DNA of 64,000 nucleotides from Larix kaempferi. Lineage: Eukaryota > Streptophyta > Pinopsida > Pinales > Pinaceae. Of the stretch, positions 58,431 to 64,000 are shown piece after piece (position 1 is the first letter of the stretch; each line of letters starts with the position of its first letter). The translations under genes were made by a program, and so were the position numbers. The notes under the pieces were generated by a model. That model was given only the letters and a program-made list of their open reading frames with translations. It had not been told where the DNA came from and did no database searches. The DNA lies in NCBI GenBank assembly GCA_027924585.1, contig BSBM01000386.1, positions 4,786,001 through 4,850,000 of the forward strand, read 5' to 3'.

Positions 58431-60914
58431 ATGGAGGAAGCACTTGCAGCAATCCAAACCAAACTCCAAGATCTAGATAAAAAATTTCTCAGCCTCCATC
58501 TTCAGCATTCATCCATGAACAAAACCATACAGCCAGAATCTTTTGCAGCCACCGGGTTTTCTGCTTCTAGCAATTTTCGTGGGCCGAAGCTTGATTTTCC
58601 TCGCTTCAATGGTACTGATCCGACTGGATGGATATACCGAGCAGAACAATATTTCAGTCTGCATAATACTTTTGATGTTCAGAAAGTTCCACTTGCATCC
58701 TTTCATTTGGAACAAGAAGCCCTTCAATGGTACTGTTGGTACATCAAAGCTCATCTCGAGCCAAACTAGACAGATTTTTGCCAACTCATTTTGCCACGAT
58801 TTGGTCCTAGTGCTTTTGACGACTTCACAGGAGCACTCACTAAACTTCACCAAACTGGCACAGTGAGAGAGTATCAGATGGAATTTTAGAAACTAGCCAA
58901 TCACACAGAAGGATTGTCTGATGAATTCTACAGGAGTTGTTTTATCAGTGGTCTCAAGGATGAAATCCGCTCAGAGGTCCAAATGTTTTGTCCCAACACA
59001 ATGATGGAAGTCCTAGGGTTGGCTAAGTTGGACAAGGACAAGATCGCAGCTCAACAACACTCCAAGCCCACCTTTGTTCCCTTCAGAAATATGGGTTCCC
59101 AACGACCTCCCATCACGCCTGCTCCTCAACCAACTCCTATCAAGCATTTGTCTGAAATAGAAATGCAGGCACGCCGAGAAAAAGGGCTTTGCTATAATTG
59201 TGATGAGAAATTCACTCGGGGACATAGATGTGTTCAACAAAAGCTCTATCTCTTGGATGTGGATTCTTCTCCTACCTTAGAACTTGGTGAAGAAGCTACA
59301 ACTATAGTAGATGATCTGGTGTACATGCAACACCCACCTGTTGACACCCCATCTCCAGATGACCCACCCGAGATCTCTCTCCATGCTGTAACCGGCGTCA
59401 CCACCCCACAAACAGTGCGGGTCAAGGGATACTTCAAGAAGCTCCCTCTTACCATACTCATTGATTCTGGTAGCATTCATAACTTCATTGACCCTCGAAT
59501 TTCCAAACAGGTTGATTGTTTTGTCCATCCTTGCTCCAACTTTGAAGTCATGGTTGCCAATGGGGGCACCTTACCTTGCAAGGGGAAGTGTCACAATGTG
59601 CGTATCTCTATGGCAGATTATAACCTATGCTCTGACATGTTTGCCTTGCCCTTAGGCGGATGTGATGTGGTTTTGGGCGTTCAATGGTTACGCACACTTG
59701 GCCCCATCTTATGGGATTTTGCTGAAATTTGGATGCAGTTTAAAGTCAACGGGGCACAACACAAATTTATGGGCTTACAACCATGGTCTCTTTGCATCAT
59801 CAGTTCACATCGCTTGGAAAAAATCCTTAAGAAGAATTCACATGGTGTCATCGCTCAGCTCAATTCCATTCAGTTGCACCCATCAACAGTCTCCACTACT
59901 TCCTTGGATAGATATGCAGGTATCTTTGCTGAACCAATGCGCTTGCTACCTTCACGAGACCTTTCCGGTAAGAATTTAGCCACATCTACCTCTCAGCAGG
60001 AAATGATGGCTATTTTGCATGCAGTACAGAAGTGGCAGCCATACCTATTAGGGAATTATTTCTGCATCAAGACTGATCTCCCGAGTCTGGAAAATTTTCT
60101 GGAACAATGGGTCTCCTCCCCAACACACCTGAAATGGGTTATCCAACTCATAGGTTATCCCTATGTGATCACTTACAAGAAGGGTAAGGACAATATGGTG
60201 GAAGATGCTCCTTCTTGCACAATTGATGACCCAGCTTTTCTTACAACTCTTTCTCTGCTTGTTTCAAATTGGGTGCAATATGTTCAACAGGGCTCTCTCT
60301 TCTATGAACTCCATGCTTCTTCATCAACAGGGCACTCTGGTTTCTGCAACATGTATGACCGAGAACAATGTAACTTCTTTTGGCAGGGACTAAAAATGAC
60401 AATTCAACAGATGGTGGCTGACGATGATACTTTCCAAGTCAACAAGGGTGAAACGACACTCGTTTCAGGATTTCTCAAACCCTTGCCCATCCCTACACAG
60501 CTCTGGCCAACTATTTCTATGGATTTCCTAGCAGCGCTCTGGTGGTACAATACCACATCTCACAGGACACCATATGAAGCAGTCTATGGAAAAACACCAC
60601 CAGTTCTTCTTCCATACACCCTTAGCAGCTCCCCAGTTCAGACAATTGACTCGGTTCTTCGAAACCGCGATCAGATTCTTCTCATTCTGCAGGACAATCT
60701 TCACAGGGCCAGAATTCGCCTAAATCAACAAGCCGATCAACACCGTTCTGAGCGCATTTTCCACGTAGCTGACAGGGTTCTTCTTCATCTACAACCTTCC
60801 AAGCAATCCTCCTTGACACTCCAAAGGCGTCAGTGGCCTGAAATGCAACCCGAGGATGTTACCGGGGAACCACTCCTTCAGCTTCTGCAGCAATTTCTCC
60901 AACCAAAGCTTTGA
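58431..60914 (+). pseudogene. Element D fused gag-pol with two in-frame deletions
   Basis: ATG at 58431, one frame to 60914, with only two stops, both TAG (58767-58769 and 58887-58889), in the capsid domain. Gag shows LDFPRFNGTDPTGWIYRAEQ and the zinc knuckle CYNCDEKFTRGHRC. The protease has ILIDSGSIHNFID with an intact Asp-Ser-Gly. Sequence then jumps from AEPMRLLPSR (before RT) to LSGKNLATSTSQQEMMAILH (RNase H), so RT is missing. Later SMDFLAALWWYN joins the start of the integrase core to its end, so the catalytic core is missing. The integrase zinc site is also damaged (DDTFQ). The end resembles a truncated chromodomain. Frame is kept across both deletions. Confidence 0.9.
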
Positions 60915-60930
60915 GGACAAAGCTTTTTCT

Positions 60931-60943
60931 AAGGGAGAGGGGA
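60931..60943 (+). other. Polypurine tract of element D
   Basis: AAGGGAGAGGGGA directly precedes the 3' LTR start TGTTAGG. Confidence 0.85.
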
Positions 60944-61328
60944 TGTTAGGAACCTATGTAAACCCTTCTCTTTACTATGTTAGTATATTGTTGTTGGATG
61001 CATATGCTTTGTAAGTCGTCTCGTAGTATTTGTTGATCCGTAGTTTATATTAACCCATAGTATTGACCCATAGTATTGGACGCATATGCTTTGTAAGTCA
61101 TCCCGTAGTATTATATGTCCCATGGTTTTGACTCATGGTATTGGGCATAGACTTAGTATATAAGTGTGTGTTGAGGTCATTGAAGGCACCGTGAAGTTAA
61201 TTGTATTGAGCTTGCTCAAAGGAGGTTGCCCCCTCGAAGTGGCTCGTGATCAATATAAAAGTGATTCTGTTCTATTATTTCTGCTATTTCGCATATTCTT
61301 ATTAATTAATTGTTGCAGGTGCATCTCA
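60944..61328 (+). repeat. 3' LTR of element D
   Basis: 385 bp, same length as the 5' LTR, with six substitutions noticed by eye. Confidence 0.95.
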
Positions 61329-61333
61329 GTTCT

Positions 61334-62928
61334 CTTCAATGATTTAGAGATCCTATGCTGGAACCTACATATCTCATAAGTTAAGCATAATAGAACAAAG
61401 TCATACATACCTTGTAAATAGAACTTCTATGTGATCAAAGATTACGTTGTCATGGTCATGGAACTTGATTTGTCTTTCGTGATGCACCTGTATCTTGTTA
61501 GCAGACAACATCAACCTCATACAACACCATAATGCATTAGTACAATCATATAGCCCTAATCAATGAATGTCTTCGATCATTCACATGCATTCATACTGTT
61601 ACTAGGGTGATAAGACAATTCTAACATTAATCAAGATTGTACTAATAAATAATATGAAGACAAACACATTATGAACTTAATCAGGAATCAGATTTCAAGA
61701 CATACCTGAACCTCCTTAAGTCATACCTGTTGAGACTTCTTGTAGTCTTCTTATGTAAGGCCTTAGCCTCAACTCCCCCTGAAACTTGATTTAGAGCTTG
61801 ATTAGGGTTTGCTAGAAAAACCCTAAAAATTCAATCTTTGACTTTCACACTTCTGAATGAATGGAAGGATGTGTCTTGTTGAGCTGATCAAACTAGCATA
61901 CTTCAATTTTGAAATCTCCAAAATTTGACCCCTCAAAATTTCCTTCGAAACTTCTGGATCTTCTAGACAGGATCTCGAACTAGGGTTTGATGAAGCCCAC
62001 CCTTCTGCCCAATCAAAAGGGTAAATCCAAGGCTCTAAACTCTTATTTTTCTGAGGAGCTTCCAGCCATGGTTACAGACTTAAAAAATTCCAACTTTTGC
62101 TGAAGCCCTAATTTCCATCTTTCCGATCAAAATCCCGAACTGGGGTTTGATCAAGCCCGGTCTTCTACCCAACCAAAAAAATTCGATCTTGGACTTTAAA
62201 TTTCAATTTTCCTGAGTAGCATTCAGTCGTGGATTCCGATTCCAAAAATTCTAACTTTCTCCAAAACTCTAAATTCCAGAAGCCATGAATGAAGGTGCTC
62301 CAAAAATAATTCTATTTTGAAAGAAATATGTACCTGATTGTTTCTGCTGTAACTCCAAACTTTTCACTCCACAGGGTCTGAAAACGTTTTTTGTGGTAGC
62401 CTTACCTGTCATCTTTCTATCCCGATAGGTCTGACCTCAATTGGATTTTCTGAGAGAGAGTTATGCCACGTGTTGCAATGTGACCTGTTTATGGGATAAA
62501 ACAGGAGAGCGAAATTGTACGGAGTGCCACTGGCTCAACTTCGGCCTCTGAAAAAGTTTCCTCAGATAGTACAGTCTGTGTACTACCTGTCACTTTTTAC
62601 TAAATTTCATTTGGAGCTTCCTAGCCCAAGTTATGACCTTTTTTCCTAGGTCACCTGATTTTGAATGAGATCTGGAAGAGGTAGAAACCCTAACTTGTAC
62701 TGATCATAACTCACAAAATACAACGAATCTGAGGGTTCCCTTTGGACACAAGGTACCTGGGTATGTTATCTACGAACTGTAAACTTTTCAGATCCTGAAA
62801 CTTTGCATAAATGGATTTATAGTGAAATTTATACGATGAATGGTTTTTGCTATGTAAAACCCAAACCTTCAAATTGTCGCAAGTGAAGCAAGTGTCGTAA
62901 GTGCCATACATTGCCTTCCTTCAGGTTA
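61334..62928 (-). other. Leader of the outer Copia, no gene recognised
   Basis: About 1.6 kb between the insertion site of element D and the PBS. Loosely repeated phrases (GAACTAGGGTTTGATGAAGCCC at about 61978 and GAACTGGGGTTTGATCAAGCCC at about 62135) indicate a diverged duplication of about 160 bp. Confidence 0.55.
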
Positions 62929-62940
62929 GCTCTGATACCA
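62929..62940 (-). other. Primer-binding site of the outer Copia
   Basis: The minus strand reads TGGTATCAGAGC, immediately next to the 5' LTR at 62941. Confidence 0.88.
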
Positions 62941-63544
62941 TGTTAAGATTTAATATACTAAGACACAAAATAGAAGCATTACCTTCCATTTCACAATAAT
63001 AGCATATACAGGATCACTAAAGAAACAACAAGCACAGCATAAACACAAGAGACACAGATTTATTCTTGGAAACCCTCATGGGGTAGAAAACCCAGCAAAG
63101 CTTCCTCAATATAGATGACCAGCAAATAAAAAATATGTAACCCTGAGCATAAGCTCCTCCTTCTCCATAGCAGACCTCTCTCTCATAAGTGCACCACTCT
63201 CAAGTGAGTGAGTGTGTGTTAAATGAGGAATACACCTCCTCTATTTATACACTACTCCGACTTGTCTTTTACACAAATCATGTAGGCTCGTATTTAACCA
63301 TTGGGTTAAATAACCCATTACAACTGACTGGGCCGACCCCTCTAGGATGGTCTAATAACCCTTTGACCCACATAACACATACAGGGCCGACCCCCACTAG
63401 GGAAGTCTAATAACCCAAGTTACCACATTTCGACGGAGGAATAAACATCTCCGGATATACAATAATATCTTCACGGAGGAATGAATCATCTCCAGAATAA
63501 TAAAGTACAAATATAATATTCTTTGAAGTTACAATATCTCAATA
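62941..63544 (-). repeat. 5' LTR of the outer Copia
   Basis: Pairs with 38240-38843. Its outer terminus reads CAATA on the plus strand where the other copy has CAACA, so the first dinucleotide has mutated from TG to TA. Confidence 0.9.
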
Positions 63545-63719
63545 ATCCTCAGCCTACCATGCAAGACAGTGGATATGTTTAAAATCATTGAACATCATCA
63601 AAGAATGAAAATCGGTTCCTCGAGATCTTATTGAAACATATTGAGCTCAATTGAATTCCACCTGGGACTTAATTGAAAATTCTAGACCTCACGCGTCATC
63701 AATAACACATAGAATCCAT

Positions 63720-64000
63720 GACACTATCCCTCTACAAGGAGCCTCCTCATCCTTTTGATCATAATCATATTCGTCATCGTCATCATCGTCACCATCATCA
63801 TCCTCATCATCATCATCCTCATCATCGTCATCATCCTTGTCATCATCATCATCATCATCGTTATCACCCACTTCATCATCATCATCCTCATCCTCCTCCT
63901 CCTCCTCGACATCATCTTGGTCATCATCTTCATCATCAACATCGTAATCATAGGCATCATCATCATCCATCATCTTTTTCATCATCATCATCATCTTCGT
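63720..64000. repeat. TCATCA/TCCTCA trinucleotide microsatellite
   Basis: An almost pure run of CAT, CTC and CGT triplets extends to the window edge. The Asp-rich minus-strand frame is an artefact. Confidence 0.88.

Larger units (their letters stand above)
56740..61328 (+). mobile_element. Element D: deleted chromovirus-type Ty3/Gypsy element (4.6 kb)
   Basis: Two 385-bp LTRs (56740-57124 and 60944-61328) differ at six positions by eye. The TSD GTTCT lies at 56735-56739 and 61329-61333. It has an initiator-Met PBS, a single gag-pol frame and a polypurine tract. RT and the integrase core are deleted in frame, so it depends on other elements for mobility. It is inserted in the leader/pol part of the outer Copia in opposite orientation. 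Confidence 0.95.
38240..63544 (-). mobile_element. Outer Ty1/Copia retrotransposon interrupted by two Gypsy elements
   Basis: LTRs of 604 bp at 38240-38843 (3') and 62941-63544 (5') are direct repeats, about 95% identical by eye. The TSD ATCCT lies at 38235-38239 and 63545-63549. A PBS (TGGTATCAGAGC on the minus strand) abuts the right LTR, and a polypurine tract (minus AAGGGGGAGTG) abuts the left one, fixing minus-strand orientation. Removing elements C and D leaves about 7.4 kb. Only RT and RNase H remnants are recognisable; gag, protease and integrase are missing or decayed. It is the oldest layer of the nest. Confidence 0.9.

Noticed and set aside
63689-63994. Asp/Glu-rich acidic frame at the right edge
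   Set aside because: Trinucleotide microsatellite.

Overview
This is nuclear DNA from a land plant, almost entirely repetitive. I see no bacterial-type operons, no rRNA or tRNA genes, and no intact single-copy host gene. Long gene-poor stretches, nested LTR retrotransposons of 4.6 to 25 kb, solo LTRs with perfect 5-bp target-site duplications (TSDs) and minisatellites point to a plant with a large genome. A fern or gymnosperm would fit, but the species cannot be fixed from the sequence.

Layout. (1) 1-2558 is the end of a long LTR, followed by an initiator-Met-type primer-binding site (PBS) and two short broken ORFs. (2) About 4850-7340 is a decayed Copia element on the minus strand (gag, PBS, LTR). 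(3) 7341-8001 is an LTR-like segment with a 57-bp tandem repeat and a TATA box. (4) 8002-23536 is a plus-strand Ty3/Gypsy element of the Tat lineage ('element A'): gag, protease, RT, RNase H, integrase and a second RNase H, then an antisense gene with its own TATA-like box and two predicted introns. (5) About 24000-30290 is a foldback structure of several kb with tandem repeats in its arms, interrupted by a solo LTR (27131-27819). (6) 30792-33899 is a broken, intron-containing gene on the minus strand that looks like an RNase-H-fold (DDE) transposase. (7) 34078-36101 is a 2-kb solo LTR with TSD CATTA. (8) 38240-63544 is a Copia element on the minus strand (TSD ATCCT) that holds two younger insertions: a 13.3-kb Gypsy element on the minus strand ('element C', 39579-52858) and a 4.6-kb deleted chromovirus on the plus strand ('element D', 56740-61328, TSD GTTCT).

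How the parts relate. Hand-counted LTR divergence is about 5% for the outer Copia, 2.5% for element A, 2% for element C and 1.6% for element D, which agrees with the nesting order. Elements A and C both carry, beside pol, an accessory gene with a related domain resembling the plant mobile domain; it is antisense to pol in A and sense in C. Element C also has a second gag-like domain between protease and RT, and five CCHC zinc knuckles in Gag. All coding regions carry nonsense codons or frameshifts, so this copy of the locus looks inactive. Element C is closest to intact, with the recognised pol catalytic residues apparently preserved. All percentages and boundaries come from reading by eye.
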